A stretch of DNA of 64,000 nt from Heterobilharzia americana (taxonomy: Eukaryota > Platyhelminthes > Trematoda > Strigeidida > Schistosomatidae): contig OX104128.1 in the NCBI GenBank assembly GCA_944470555.2, positions 60,333,257 through 60,397,256 on the forward strand, read 5' to 3'. The notes below the pieces were generated by a model. The model worked only from the letters and a program-made list of their open reading frames with translations, was not told the origin of the DNA and made no database searches. This document shows, in pieces, positions 34,061 through 46,794 of this stretch. The translations under genes and the position numbers were made by a program. Each line of letters starts with the position of its first letter. Positions within the stretch are counted from its first letter, which is position 1.

Positions 34061-34794
34061 AAAACAGATATTCTTCCAGAAGAGTCGAACCATCATGTAA
34101 TTTATTTTCACAATACAGGTCTCTTGCTTTATCAATGGCTTAACTATCTGTTATTTGTAATTCAGCAGGTATACTTTATTCTACAAGTTTGGTTCTTCTT
34201 GGTAGGATAACAAAGTTTATAATAAGCTGATTAGTACCAGTCTTCCGAAATAAATTCATGATTCAGGTGTAGTATATTCTTTTTCAAGTATTTGAGTAGA
34301 GTATTCCTGTGCAAAAAGAAGTGAAAAGTTCACGTTTTTGTATGATTCTAATCTTTAAAGACAGACAGGTTGAACAAATTTTGGACTAACTTAACTAGAC
34401 CCTAAAGATGGTTTCAACATACTATAATATGGAGGTAGCAGAGATACTGCAAAACACCAACCATTTATAAATATCATAATAAACAGAAGTGGCATCGAAT
34501 TCGAAATGCACTCAGTAACCTTGTGAAGATTCATGTAGTAGGCGATGAACCATACTTATTATACGGCTGTTAGTGGTACTCCCTGGCTGCCTAAACCTTG
34601 GTAGTTGGGATGGGGTTAGAGTGAATATGATAATATATTGCAACTATTGTTACTTAATGCTTCTTGGCCTACATTGCTTCTTCAGCTGTTATTATTTGCA
34701 AACATTTTGTTCTACTGATAAATTTGAACTAGAGAAGATCAAACAGATTTGCAGAATAAAATGACATTATATTGTATTCATATTAAAGATTCAC
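34061..34794. other. Intronic DNA, nothing recognised
   Basis: AT-rich sequence; short open frames carry no domain. Confidence 0.35.
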
Positions 34795-34990
34795 AGTGGA
34801 GTCTAGGATGCGCGTTCCGTTCTGTTTAGGATTCGTCAGCTGGGTATGTCTGCATCCCACTTAGTGACCTTGTTCCTGCTGAGACTCGAACCCAGCACCC
34901 ATCACTTCAAATGCCAAAGCGCTTGTCTAGTAGATAACTCCTTGAGGTCTGAAGCAGTGTGTACTGGGTTCAGGTGTCAAACAACAACAA
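34795..34990 (-). repeat. Sm-alpha-like SINE, antisense, degenerate hammerhead
   Basis: On -, CTGACGA (34839-34833) is followed by a mispaired stem II and GGAA in place of GAAA, then ACGCGCATCC. The tRNA-like head lies at about 34880-34960. It is in the sense direction of the K2P transcript. Confidence 0.65.
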
Positions 34991-35099
34991 AATGATATCA
35001 TATTTTAAATGAATGAAACGGGTTTCAAAAGCAGCTGCTTACTGATATGACAAAGCTTTATTCTGTTAGGGGCTAAATGGTAGTTCATAACAGAACCTA

Positions 35100-35410
35100 T
35101 CATACAAGTACATTAGGTCAAGTTGCCACACTGCGAAGTAGTTCACAAAGAACAGATATGTAGAATAAAGGCGATATCAAAGTAGAAAACGTTTTGTGAC
35201 AGATTAAATATTTTGAAGATAAAGGTTATTCCAAGTATTCAAGCTTTCAAAGATTTCACGGAATGAATGCATCTGTGCCATTGTGATCGATTTTCAGTCA
35301 TGTCATAAAGAGTCCCCAACCACTGATTCCTATTGTCTCGGGAACTTTACTCACGGTCTTCATCTCCCCACACAATTTAGACCAATAGTCAAGGATTTAG
35401 TCGACTGATA
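35100..35410 (-). repeat. 3' tail fragment of RTE family B
   Basis: Antisense, co-linear with the tails at 22435 and 44230. Confidence 0.5.
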
Positions 35411-35474
35411 CCAAGATAATTTTAAGGTTTTAATTGAACTTTGAGGGAGTTTTGGGGGTTTGGAAATATTTCAA

Positions 35475-35935
35475 GTTGTTATTCATCGTAGACTGACATC
35501 AGTTGGAGGAGCGAAGGAAACCTGGGAGCACTGGACAGCTGTTTCGTCCTAGTATGGGACTCCTCAACAGTGTGCACCCACGACCCCACCAGCAGGGATC
35601 GAACCCGCAACCTTCAGGTTCCGTGGCCAGTACGTTATCATTAAGCCTCTGTGTCAGAACCCAAAGCTCCATATTTCCAACTTCTGTTAGCTCACGATAT
35701 AGCACAACCGCCACCCAATGTCATCGTTGAGTAACTGTCCTCGCGACCATCAGGCTTTGCCCCCACCGGTCATGACTTCTTATTGGAACTTCAGGAATAC
35801 CTCTCGAAGCTAGTCACCAATGTGCACTGCAGAGGAGTCCCATACTAGGACGAGACAGCTGTCCAGTGCTCCCAGGTTTCTTTTGTTCCTCCAACTGATG
35901 TCAGTGCACGATGAATAACAACTTGAAATTTTAGT
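35475..35935 (-). repeat. Family III SINE with an inverted extra ribozyme end
   Basis: Antisense SINE from 35820 down to 35478. It has the tRNA-like promoter region (B box GGTTCGATCCC on -, at about 35606-35596) and a hammerhead whose core reads TTGAGGA (35571-35565). At 35821-35935 a second ribozyme end follows on +, with CAGAGGA and GAGA lesions. The whole is a palindrome-like unit with ribozyme ends pointing outward on both sides. Confidence 0.72.
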
Positions 35936-37689
35936 TGAACGTTCATTTCCATGAAGCCTTACAGTTAACTTTGTAACCATCGAGAACTCATGATAAGTCA
36001 TTCCAATTTTCAATGCAGTCGATTGAGTCTAAATTGTTAGATGTCTTAGTTGCTTATATTCCTACTATGCTAAATTGTGAATTGAAAAGTCTTCCCGGAA
36101 CTAACAACTTTCATGACATCAATTTATTTTTAGCTGTAGATGAACCATTAATTCTTTGAGTTTCAATTATATTATTCAGATTTAACCTTGTTTACCAATC
36201 TAAAGGTTAGTATAAAGAGTTTTACGGTCCTCTTTTAATAGAAAAAGAAAGCAAGTAACAATCAAGTTTATGATCAGGTTTTAATCCCTATCGTCTATCA
36301 TAGATTATTTATTAGATTCTTTGCTCCCTTCTGTGCCACCCAAGAATATACTGCTAAATTTACTGGAAACAAGATTTTACAGTCAAAGATATTTTATTCA
36401 CAAGTTAGAAAATTACTGAAATCTCAGACGAATTGTAAAGATCTTTCATATCGACTTATAGTTTCTAAGCAGTTCATCTCTTTGGCACACTCAAATGTTT
36501 CGCATCTTCCAAAAGGCATGCTACCATTTTAAACTGGTTAGATTTTTTTATGATATCTACCTATGAATTCTTAAACCCACCAAGTTCAGTGATAATAATA
36601 AACTGCTCATTAATAATCAATTTTCAACAGGTGAATTCCCAATAGTTCTAAATAAAAACAACTTATAAAGACCAATAAGAAAAGATAGTAAGTATATTGC
36701 CTCTATGTTACTAGTTGAATAAAGATTTTCAAGTTCATATCAATACGGGTGCAATAAAGTACCTGAGCAGTTAAGTGCTCTTCACAAGAATTGGATACTA
36801 TGTATTCTATTACAGGAGCGACCTACTGTGTGAATTTCCGAGACTTTAAAGAAATATAACTTAATGTTTACTGAGTAAACCTTAGGACCGTAGAGTTAGA
36901 TTATGTACCATTTCCTTAGCTCATAGGAATATAAGTAACACTTATGCATATGACATGTTTTAATTCCAGGAATATATAAATACCAGTATATGCAATGCAT
37001 GATAATCTTCATACATTAAATTTATTTTGGATAGTTCCTATAAGTTTTTACATGGATGAAGGAGAGAAGCTAAAAGAAAATGGTTCATTGTTTAAACAGA
37101 ATAATTTCAGAATATAAATAAGCTCTCGAATAGTTATTGATACCTCTCTCTCTCTCTCTGTATAAATATTTATGCAATCACAAAGATGATTACGATTTCC
37201 AATAATTGACTTTTCACTTAAAAAGGAATTACCTGTCATAGAATTAACCATTAGAATAAATATGATCGCTAAACTTATAACTATTCCACTCTTATTCTCT
37301 CTCTTTAATGGGGAATATGATTACTAGAAATTTTCAAATACATTTATTTTGAAAGAAAAGAAAAAGAAACTAATCTAGTGTGAAGGAAAAAAAATACTTA
37401 TTTTACGATTCATTGAATATTGAAATTGAGCATTGACCATTTTGTACGAAAAGAAGGTGTATCATTTGAAACAGCTCATTAAGATTTATGAGTACCAAAT
37501 CTAAATAGTCAAATATCAACTTTAGATACGTGAATTAGTTAAAAAAATAATTTCCCGTGTGTTAATGGGTCATTTTTCACAAGATATATTCAACAGTAAT
37601 GGTGATCAGGATAATAATAATACTGAAAATAGATTTCACAACTAGTTTATCAATCATTTAAAGTTACGGTATACTTTTTATTTTGAAAA
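35936..37689. other. Intronic DNA with a short (TC)n run
   Basis: No gene or element recognised. A CT-rich microsatellite of about 20 bases lies at 37143-37161. Confidence 0.4.
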
Positions 37690-37830
37690 TAGTATTCATC
37701 ATGGACTGACGTCAGTTGGAGAACCGATGGAAACCCGAAAGAAGTGGGCAGCTGTTTCTTTCTAGTATGAAATTCCTCAGAAGTACGTACCCATGACCTC
37801 ACTAGGGATCGAACTCAGGACTCAGGATGG
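37690..37830 (-). repeat. Family III SINE fragment
   Basis: Antisense ribozyme end. On -, CTGAGGA is present but stem II has decayed to ATTT...AGAA and GAAA reads as AGAAA with a shift. Not functional. Confidence 0.55.
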
Positions 37831-38993
37831 CGAACGAGTTGACTTGTTATTCGTTTCTTCTTGTCTTAAACCTATTCAAAGTTGCTTATTTATGACTTTT
37901 CTGGCAAGTGAACTTCTAAACTTTGATTTCCAGTGTCAGTGTGCAACTGCATTTTGATTGGTTACTGGAGGGTAACCAACTTCATTTTATCTAATCCTGA
38001 CTACTGACCGAATTCTGTCTATCATTTTGCAATGTGGTCGCCAGGCTAGCTGACTCAACATTGCAATGCACTTCTTCTTCGCTGGTTCAAGTTTCACTTG
38101 TCAGTACTTTTAACGTTTAATAATTTGTAATAAAGTACTACTTAACTTTGTGGATATCAGTGTCTTAAAATGGGTTAATGTTGGTCTGTGAAAATGATGA
38201 TTTCTCGTTTTCGACTAAATAGTTGTAAGTAAACGCTTGAGAAAAATACAGTCGATTTATCGAAAAAGTTAAGGTAATGTTCATTACAGTTTAACCGACA
38301 AGATCACTGCTAGCATTCGTAAGTTTTTCAATGTAAGCCTGACTAGTATGGACTTGTGACAACATGTATAATTAGATTTATCAGAAATTCTGTTATCCAG
38401 TCTCAGAGACTGTTATCTGATACACTTTTGATCCGATCAAGTGTTATTGGATTGTTGGGGAGTGAGGGTTGCTTAGAAGTGTCTCTTGAGATTAGTTTCA
38501 AGAATGCGTCTTGAATATTAAAACAACACTGATGTTTCCAGATAGATTCAAATCTCTGTTGCTCAGTATCTCATGTGGAAGAGTTATCATCTAGCTACTA
38601 AAAGGCAGGAGATTAACCCTCCACATTACTGTCGTCAATATACTAATCTAATAGTTATGACAAATTTCACTACCTGTGGTCCTCGGTACCAATCAGATTC
38701 TTTAAGTCAGGTATCATTCCAACAGCAGTTAAAATATGGGATCATTTAGCACTAGCCATTCGATCGATCGACATAATTCAGTAAGTTTCGATGGGTGAAC
38801 CATACTGGGATTGATTACGAGTCAGCAATCGATTAATTTTAACATGTGCCCTTTTTATTATTCCACGGACTTAAAAAGAATGAAAACTGTCTACAAACAA
38901 TTACAGAATCTTTAAATTCATTATATTCTTTTAAAAATATTCGACTGAAAGGAAAAGAAATACTGGGAGATGATTAAAGGTGAAATGCAGCTT
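37831..38993. other. Intronic DNA with a family II SINE scrap
   Basis: About 38000-38100 resembles the family II block AATGTGG(T/C)C(G/A)CCA(G/A)GCTAG. Otherwise nothing recognised. Confidence 0.35.
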
Positions 38994-39115
38994 TGGACAG
39001 CAGCTGGATTCGAACCGGCGACCACCGGGTTTCCAGCCCGATGCTCTACCCACCGAGTTACGAGGTCCAACTGCTAACCAGATTTTCATTTCACTCCAAT
39101 CACCATGGGTTTTGC
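38994..39115 (-). repeat. tRNA-derived SINE (family IV), antisense
   Basis: On -, 39068-38994 forms a tRNA-like unit: GGACCTCG start, A-box-like region, a 7-base loop in an anticodon-like stem (CGGG/CCCG), and B box GGTTCGAATCC. The acceptor stem pairs for only four bases, so I read it as a tRNA-derived SINE head, not a working tRNA. Confidence 0.65.
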
Positions 39116-39239
39116 TTGACTACCATGTAAATTCGTGACGCGTTACTATCGCTTGATCGTATTCGCACTGGCTGTCTAGTCAGGACTTCTCATCCCAATC
39201 GAAATCTAACTGAATTAGAGAGGGGGAGTATCATATCGG

Positions 39240-39332
39240 TTTTCATTTTGACAATTTCAGATAGCCGTGATTTGGTAGACTAGTATTTATAGTGGGTGGT
39301 AATTGAAGGTGAAATAAAAATTTAGACCGCGA
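39240..39332 (-). repeat. Body of tRNA-derived SINE (family IV), left arm of inverted pair
   Basis: The reverse complement matches 39431-39520 with few changes (AGATAGCCGTGATTTGG...). See the paired element. Confidence 0.65.
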
Positions 39333-39359
39333 AGTGAAATACAAGTCTGGTCAGTAGTC

Positions 39360-39525
39360 GGACCTCGTAGGTTAGTTGGTAGAGCATCGGACCGGAAACC
39401 CGGTAGTCACTAGTTTGAATCCAGCTGCAGTCCAAATTTTCACTTCACCTCAATCATCACTCAGCATAAATACCAGTTTGCCAAATCACGGCTATCTCAG
39501 ACAGTCAAAATGATAAAGAAAATAA
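39360..39525 (+). repeat. tRNA-derived SINE (family IV), tRNA head plus body
   Basis: tRNA-like head 39360-39433 with TTGGTAGAGCATCGG (D arm/A box) and a degraded B box (AGTTTGAATCC), followed by the body CCAAATTTTCACTTCACC and the ATCACGGCTATCTCAGA block. Confidence 0.7.
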
Positions 39526-39544
39526 ATAATTAAAAAACCAGTTT

Positions 39545-39770
39545 ACGTTGATTAGTCATTAGGAAGCAACTGATTTTATATTGTCTAATCCTGATCCTAT
39601 TTTATGGATCACTTTGTAATGTGGCCATCAAGCTAGGAAGCTCACCATTTCGACGGAATTTTGACGGAGGCAATGGAAAGGATGCTGTGGACCTAGGTTT
39701 CATGCTTGTTGTCAGTCCTCAGCAAGTCGTATCTGCAACCTTAAGGGAAGTGATGTTTCGCATGAGCTTC
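39545..39770 (-). repeat. Family II SINE, antisense
   Basis: The ribozyme-like block at about 39700-39730 reads on - CTGAGGACTGACAACAAGCATGAAACC: CTGAGGA and GAAA remain, stem II is imperfect. Confidence 0.58.
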
Positions 39771-39779
39771 AGACACACG

Positions 39780-41315
39780 TTAACCAATGTTGGGGTGAAT
39801 GAAATTACCAATGAACCTTCTGGGCTAAGAGGGCGAACCTCCTAGCTTGGTGGCTAGATTGCAAAATGATCGACAGAATTTGACCAGTGCTCAGGAATAG
39901 ACTGGCAATCAGCTCTCTACCTCAACTTCATCGACTTTGAGAAGGCCTTTGACAGCGTCGACCGAGAAGTAATTTGGAAACTGCTTCATTACTACGGAGT
40001 ACCGCAAACCTTTATCCGCCTCATTCAACAATTATATGAAGATGCCACATGCCAAGTAATTCACAATGGGAAGCTCAGTGATGATTTTGAAGTGAAGACA
40101 GGAGTGAAACAAGGTTGCCTACTATCCCCCATGATATTCCTGATTGTGGTGGACTGGATCATGCAGCAAACAGTGGGCAGCGAGAAGAGGGGGATACAGT
40201 GAACTGCGAAAAAGAACCTAGAAGACTTGGATTTCGCCAATGACTTGTGCCTGATGTCACATAAACTTGAAGATCTACAGGCTAAAACTAACAAGTTGAC
40301 AGAAGAGGCAGCGAAGACGGGACTTCAGGTGAACGTATAGAAGACAGAAGTGATGAAGATACCGCACCACCAACAACAACAAACTCCAGTCACCATCAAC
40401 GGGAGAAACTTAAAGGAAGTAACCTCCTTCACTTATCTAGGAAGCACTGTTTCAACTACAGGCGGCACAGGCACAGACGAGGATGTCAAAGTCAGAATCG
40501 GAAAAGCAAGACAGGCCTTCATTAGCCTGAAACCAGTGTGGAGATCTGCACTCAGCATGCGGAACAAGATACGGATTTTCAACACCAACGTCAAGTCAGT
40601 GCTTCTGTATGGTTCAGAGACTTGGTGCGTCACGAAAGGCATTTCCAATAAACTACAGACATTCATCAACAACTACCTACTCTGGCTCGTTACTGAAGAT
40701 CAGATCAGATGGTCAGAAAGAATAAGCAACAAGGAACTCTGGGAACGAACCAACGTAGCAAGAAGCTATCACCCAACAAATATGCAGGAGGAAGTGGAGA
40801 TGGATTGGTCATGCACTGAGAAAGCCGACTGGGGAGATCACGCGTCAGGCCAGTTACTCGAGTGGAATCCCCATGGGAAGCGACGAGTTGGACGTCCGAG
40901 GGTGGCATGGAGGAGATCGTGCGAGGAGAAAATGAGAGCTTCTGGGCTGTCGTGGGACCAGGTTCAAAAGATCTCAGAGAACAGAGGTCACTGGAGGCGT
41001 GCTACTGAAGCCCTATGTTCCACTAGGAACCCAAGGGACTAATAGTAATAATAATATAATCAGGAATAGACAAAGTGAAATCGGTTACTCTCCAGTGACC
41101 GTTCAGTGTATCTAATCCAGTTCTACTGGGACCAGTCGTGCCTCAAGTGGCTCAGTGATAACACTGCTGACTGCAACACTGACTGACGTGAGAACCAATC
41201 TTAGAGGAGACATAAGTTCTGACGAGGTTGCGGATACGCCTTGTTGACGAGTACTAACAAGCACTAAATGCAGATCAGGTAGATGTTCTGCCAATTGCCT
41301 CCAGCAAACAAACAT
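39780..41315 (+). repeat. Family II SINE interrupted by an RTE family A insertion
   Basis: The SINE runs 39780-39902 and resumes at 41060-41315. Removing the LINE and one copy of the 12-base duplication restores the family II order seen at 62150-62480. The ribozyme part (about 41228-41260) reads TTGACGA...TAAA and is dead. Confidence 0.75.
39903..41059 (+). mobile_element. RTE family A, 5'-truncated copy 3, with 12-bp TSD
   Basis: The only + strand family A copy. It starts inside the RT (YLNFIDFEKAFDSVDRE), continues through GVKQGCLLSPMIF, FANDLCLMS (catalytic FADD altered to FAND) and a TAG stop after GLQVNV, then FTYLGSTVSTTGG, LLYGSETW and the YHPTNMQEE region, and ends in a TAA/TA-rich tail. 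TCAGGAATAGAC is duplicated at 39891-39902 and 41060-41071. It is almost identical to copy 2 over the shared part, so both are recent. Confidence 0.9.
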
Positions 41316-44229
41316 TCATGAAAACCAGTTGGTGAGTAATGATTTTGCTCTATGTTTTACCGGAGGTCTGCCGATTAGCAGTGCAGTACCACGACTCGTT
41401 CTGCTTGATATCAATGCATCTGAACAACAACAAATGTAAATTAGCAGAACTCCCAGTAAAACAAAAGAAATCTTAGAAGTTTGCTACTCACATGAGTCTT
41501 TAACCAACGAACGTGTGGATAGACAAGAAATATATATAACCTAATATGGAAGATGTCACATTGTCAGAACGGAGTTAGTGACACAGTTATTCAAAATCCT
41601 GATTCAAGGTGATTGATTATGAAGGATTCAACAGCTGATTAATATCTGATAACGCACCGAGTTCTACTGGAGGTATTTCAGTGAACAGCAACACATATGA
41701 CCCATGGAATGGCTGGTTTAGCCCATGAGGAACAGCTTCAGAAGTTGATTCTATGATCTTTATCAGACTAGAAACTGAAAAGAATGAACGATGATGTACA
41801 AGATTATAAGGAATAACTCAGGATCTGACTTAACTCTTCTTCTGCTTTTAATATTTCTGAAACAACTCACATGATATGAAGGAGTAAAAATGTCAAGAAT
41901 AAGTATTATCATTAAGGAGTACCGGTTTTCTTACCAACCTTCGTAAATGGATTCTCTACGTAACCAATTGCTTCATGTAACAAGAGGCTGTATATGCACG
42001 TAGGCATCGTAGAAAATGATCAAAACGGTCATTACAATTGTCCGTTTTCAGAAGAAAAATATTCATCTGAATCATTTCTCAGCGAATTTAGCGAACATAT
42101 CACAGCACAGTTGAATGACTGAGAAGTTCACCTGTTATGTACCAACTTTTAATGAATTATTAACAAGTGAAATGCAGGTTGTTCAACTGCTAAGAAACTA
42201 TGACCGTTTTATTTCTACTCGTAAAGGTAAATGAAGCATCAACGTTTAGTACATTTTTACTACTTCAAATAACAATAGGATAAGTGGAAGACCACAGGCA
42301 GAAAGCGTAAACAACGTAAACGCATTCCTGTAAGCTTGGATTGTCAGGTGTTAAAGCCTGGTATTATTAACAGTAAATGTGAATACAATTCTTCAAATAG
42401 CGTGGACTAGGGTGTAAATGTCCCCATAAAAGCAGGTCAGGAGGTTGGACACAAATAGAACAGAGGAGTCCGGTATATTTTAACGCCACCCATCCGGAAA
42501 CTTCTTCCTGAAAGTTCCTCCGATGTAAGTGTTATAAAGTCAGAATAGATCAAAGATTAGTTAATTTTAACGATTCTCATAAGTGTCAAGTTCTTAAGGT
42601 TTTCTTAGGTTATCAAGAACATTAGGACAATCTGTTGTCTATGGCATGCACGATCGCTGATCCTGGCAGATGTCAAGCACCTATGAATCTTATAGTCCTT
42701 ACGAAAAGCCTTTCAGAACTTTGAAGAGAACATATCTCAGGTCTTATCCCTAACCTATGAAAAACTCAATGTGGAGTATGAGACTTAGTCTATGGGTCAA
42801 TGCTTCAAATATGAACCTGACATACTATAGCTGGACAAAAGGGTGGGAACCAAGATGGTCATAGAGTTATGGAACCTCTCCTACGAAACAAAGACTGGAT
42901 CCAATAACTTTTCCCACTGTCTTACACTAGGATGAGAGGCCATCTCATTTCACTGTATCGTATGTTGAATAATAAGTTTCATTGTAAATCATTGCATTTA
43001 TTCCTTCCCTATAGAACTGCTGATTTCGTGGGAAGCCATCTAAGAGTTCATAAACGACAGTCAAATCGTCTACATTCTGAAATACATTTTTTGCAAATAG
43101 TTTATGACACAGTGGAACTTTATACCGTAGATCAGACTGCCTAAACTCTATATCAATACTTTCAAAGCCAGATTTAATCGCCATATTATTACCACCGGTA
43201 CGGTTTAATATAAGTCATTTGCTTACTATCTTTATTCCTGTAGAGTGAAAGTCAGTTACTTGATAACTGGTTGTCATCAGATTTTAGTTCTTATAAAAAC
43301 TTTCAATTTAGACTACTTCTTTGCTTTCGGATTGAATTTTGTCATATTTTTTTTTCATAACTATCTGCAACAAAGTTAGACAGACTGATGAAAAATGCTG
43401 TATTGTACTCGGGATATATATACTAAGATTTTGTTAGACAGAAATTTCAGTTTGTTCAACCAATTCTATTTGATCAGTGGGCTATCAACATGTCGATTGC
43501 TTTGAATATCATTTTAAGAGTTGTTTTTATTTGAAGAATGGATAATTGAGAAATATAAGTGTTAAAGAAAATGATAGAAATGATTAAAACGTTAAACTTT
43601 TAGATAACCAACAAAAGTTCACGTTATCTGATCTCATTCTATAACATCAACTTTTTGTAAACTAAAAATAACTGTAAAGTGACCAACATTAAAGTACTTT
43701 CTTTCAAAAACAAATCGTCTGTTAAAAACAAAGACAAATATTAGTTATGCACTTTTACTAATAGTGAAATAAAGCTGGAAATAGCTCTTAGAACAATTTC
43801 AGTTAACTGATCTCAACCATTTGATTAGCGGATGATGTCTTCTCGTTATTCCTACTAGTTTTCACTTTCTGTGTTAAAGCCAGATGGTGTCTTCTGTGCC
43901 TTTCGATTGTTTAGCTAAAAAAAGCATAAATGAGCATGATCAAAATGATCACAGAACATTTGGTAGACAGGAGAATAGCCTTTTCGATCAGAGATATTTT
44001 TTTTAAAGGCCTGAAATCGAAATTAGTTTTTGAATATAGTTTATATTTGTGAAAGTCATAGAGTGTTTGAAATAAGACAATCCCAGAGTTTCTCATGGAA
44101 GTCTGGTACGAGCTTCTTCAGAGAAATAATCAAAACCTAAAACTTCAAAGGTATACAAATGAATTCAAAGACATGTACTTCATCTGCTTGTCATTGTTTT
44201 TTCTATAATATGACTGACTAAATAAACGG
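41316..44229. other. Intronic DNA, nothing recognised
   Basis: About 2.9 kb with no gene supported. Overlapping open frames on both strands at 42930-43184 have no recognisable domain, and I could not decide whether either is part of an old element. Confidence 0.35.
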
Positions 44230-44530
44230 AGAACCTCAAACACGGGTATACCTGTTCACTGTAGTATACGAAGAGCAGATAGATAGGAAAAGAATGTTAT
44301 CAGAGCAAACAAAGTTGTATGGGAGAATAAACAATTTGGAGATGACAATTTCTAGATACCAAGCCTCGTTGTGATCGATTTTCAACCATATCACCAATAG
44401 GCCTCAACTAACAACAGCTTTCGTCTCAGAAAACCCAACCCTACACTGCACAGATCAACAGTCGGAGACTTCATCGACTGGTACCGTGTGCTAGTCTCGC
44501 CTTCCTGAACCCTCTTACAACCTATTCCAA
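44230..44530 (-). repeat. 3' tail fragment of RTE family B
   Basis: Antisense tail, co-linear with 22435-22810. Confidence 0.5.
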
Positions 44531-44569
44531 CTACCACGAATGCATGACATATCGATGCAGGAGGTGGTT

Positions 44570-44790
44570 CGGCATGCGCAGTACACGTTCAAGCTTTGTA
44601 AGTTGTCTGCTTGACTATCTGAGAAAGCCATGATTCGGCGGAGATATATTGCCACTCGATAATGATTGAAGATGAAATGAAAATTTTAGCCGCCGCGGGA
44701 TTCAAACCAGTGACCTATGGGATTCTGACCTGGTGCTCTACCAACTGAGATCCATGAAACCCAACTGCAAACCAGATTAGAATTTTACTC
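44570..44790 (-). repeat. tRNA-derived SINE (family IV), antisense
   Basis: On -, a tRNA-like head at about 44765-44690 (CAGTTGGTAGAGCACCAGGTC; B box GGTTTGAATCC) followed by the body with TTTTCATTTCATC and GAATCATGGCTTTCTCAGA at about 44640. Confidence 0.68.
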
Positions 44791-46065
44791 TAATCACCAA
44801 GGATTCTCCTCGACTGTCTTGTGAATTCATGATACTCTGCTGCCACTTGGTCATCTTCACATTTTGGTAGTGCAGTACGGCATGAGAGGTGGATGTGTGG
44901 GGGATAAGTATTAACAACTTTTTTATTGGTTTGTCAGAATGATGTGAAAATGATTGATAGCAATAATGGTGATGATGATGAATCACATCGATTCGAATTG
45001 TGTATTATGGTTATACAGAGATAATGAAGATGAAACTGGTTTTGAAAGTAAGTGCTAGAGTCATTCTTTCTGTTTACTAATTAGTAATTACCAAGAGGCA
45101 GCTAAGTTTACTCCATCTCTTCTGTTCAAACTCTCTGGATTTATGCATGTATGTAGGGCTTTGGCTGTTAAATGTTTTTGGCATGACCAAAGCCTTTTTG
45201 TAGAATCTTGATCCTGTCAGTTTTGTAACTCATTTGCATAGTATCAACAACAATAGACATACAATTCCACAGCGAATGATTAGTAATTATATTTTGGAGA
45301 AAAACACAATGACTATATGCAGAGGATTAGACAAAGAGATGAAATACATGGCTTTGAATTCATTGGTATGCCTTTGAAGTTTTAGTTTTTGATTATTTCC
45401 CTGAAGAAGCTAGTACCAGACTTCCATGAAGAATGCTGGGACTTACACAAACAGAAACTATATTTAATGTTCACTTTTTATTCAATGCCCAATATTTGCA
45501 ATAGTATACGATCAAATCTTGATCACAGTTTATACAAATAAATTCTCGAAATTTCATCTGCACTCAAATGTTCTTTCGGAAAGGATAAAGCAATGCACAT
45601 ATGAGTAAACGATATAATTGTCTCAATATGACTATGAACTGAATCTAACTTCTTGATAACTATATCAAGATGACATTCATTTACTTATTTTACTCACTAA
45701 AGATGTAGATAATTTTAATTAGGTTAAGCTTAAGTTTAATTCTGATTTAGAAGTATGGTTTACTTCATCTTGTTAACAAACCAAAAAGAAAATCAAAATT
45801 AATCACTAGGTCACTAGAGGGCCAAATAAAAGGTATACATGCAATGCAGCCTTGTTCAATCTTTAGATTGTACGAAGTATGTTTGAACAAATACGATTTA
45901 ACTTTCATTGACCAATTCCACGTTAAAATATCTGCTGTTTGTGTTTAACTAAGTTCAGGGTAAGGTATTTACAGTAGTCTACTGAAGGTAACCTTAATCT
46001 AGGAAGATTAGAAAATCTTGTAGTACTTATGCGCAACTGAGCTATTTTACATGTCAATCAATGCC
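44791..46065. other. Intronic DNA, nothing recognised
   Basis: AT-rich; no element recognised up to the target-site duplication of the LINE. Confidence 0.4.
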
Positions 46066-46794
46066 TTTCTCCAGATATTTATTATTATTATTATTAGTCC
46101 CTTGGGTTCCTAGTGGAACATAGGGCTTCAGTAGCACGCCTCCAGTGACCTCTGTTCTCTGAGATCTTTTGAACCTGGTCCCACGACAGCCCAGAAGCTC
46201 TCATTTTCTCCTCGCACGATCTCCTCCATGCCACCCTCGGACGTCCAACTCGTCGCTTCCCATGGGGATTCCACTCGAGTAACTGGCCTGACGCGTGATC
46301 TCCCAGTCGGCTTTCTCAGTGCATGACCAATCCATCTCCACTTCCTCCTGCATATTTGTTGGGTGATAGCTTCTTGCTACGTTGGTTCGTTCCCAGAGTT
46401 CCTTGTTGCTTATTCTTTCTGACCATCTGATCTGATCTTCAGTAACGAGCCAGAGTAGGTAGTTGTTGATGAATGTCTGTAGTTTATTGGAAATGCCTTT
46501 CGTGACGCGCCAAGTCTCTGAACCATACAGAAGCACTGACTTGACGTTGGTGTTGAAAATCCGTATCTTGTTCCGCATGCTGAGTGCAGATCTCCACACT
46601 GGTTTCAGGCTAATGAAGGCCTGTCTTGCTTTTCCGATTCTGACTTTGACATCCTCGTCTGTGCCTGTGCCGCCTGTAGTTGAAACAGTGCTTCCTAGAT
46701 AAGTGAAGGAGGTTACTTCCTTTAAGTTTCTCCCGTTGATGGTGACTGGAGTTTGTTGTTGTTGGTGGTGCGGTATCTTCATCACTTCTGTCTT

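Noticed and set aside
37143..37161. CRISPR-like or tandem array
   Set aside because: It is a short (TC)n microsatellite; no spaced repeats occur anywhere in the window.
38994..39433. Functional tRNA genes at 38994-39068 (-) and 39360-39433 (+)
   Set aside because: The cloverleaf is only partly paired (acceptor stem about four pairs) and each is followed by the same SINE body. The anticodon-like GGA would mean Ser, but there is no long variable arm.
42932..43184. Overlapping frames on both strands
   Set aside because: Mutually exclusive, no known domain, and no splice signals that would make either an exon.
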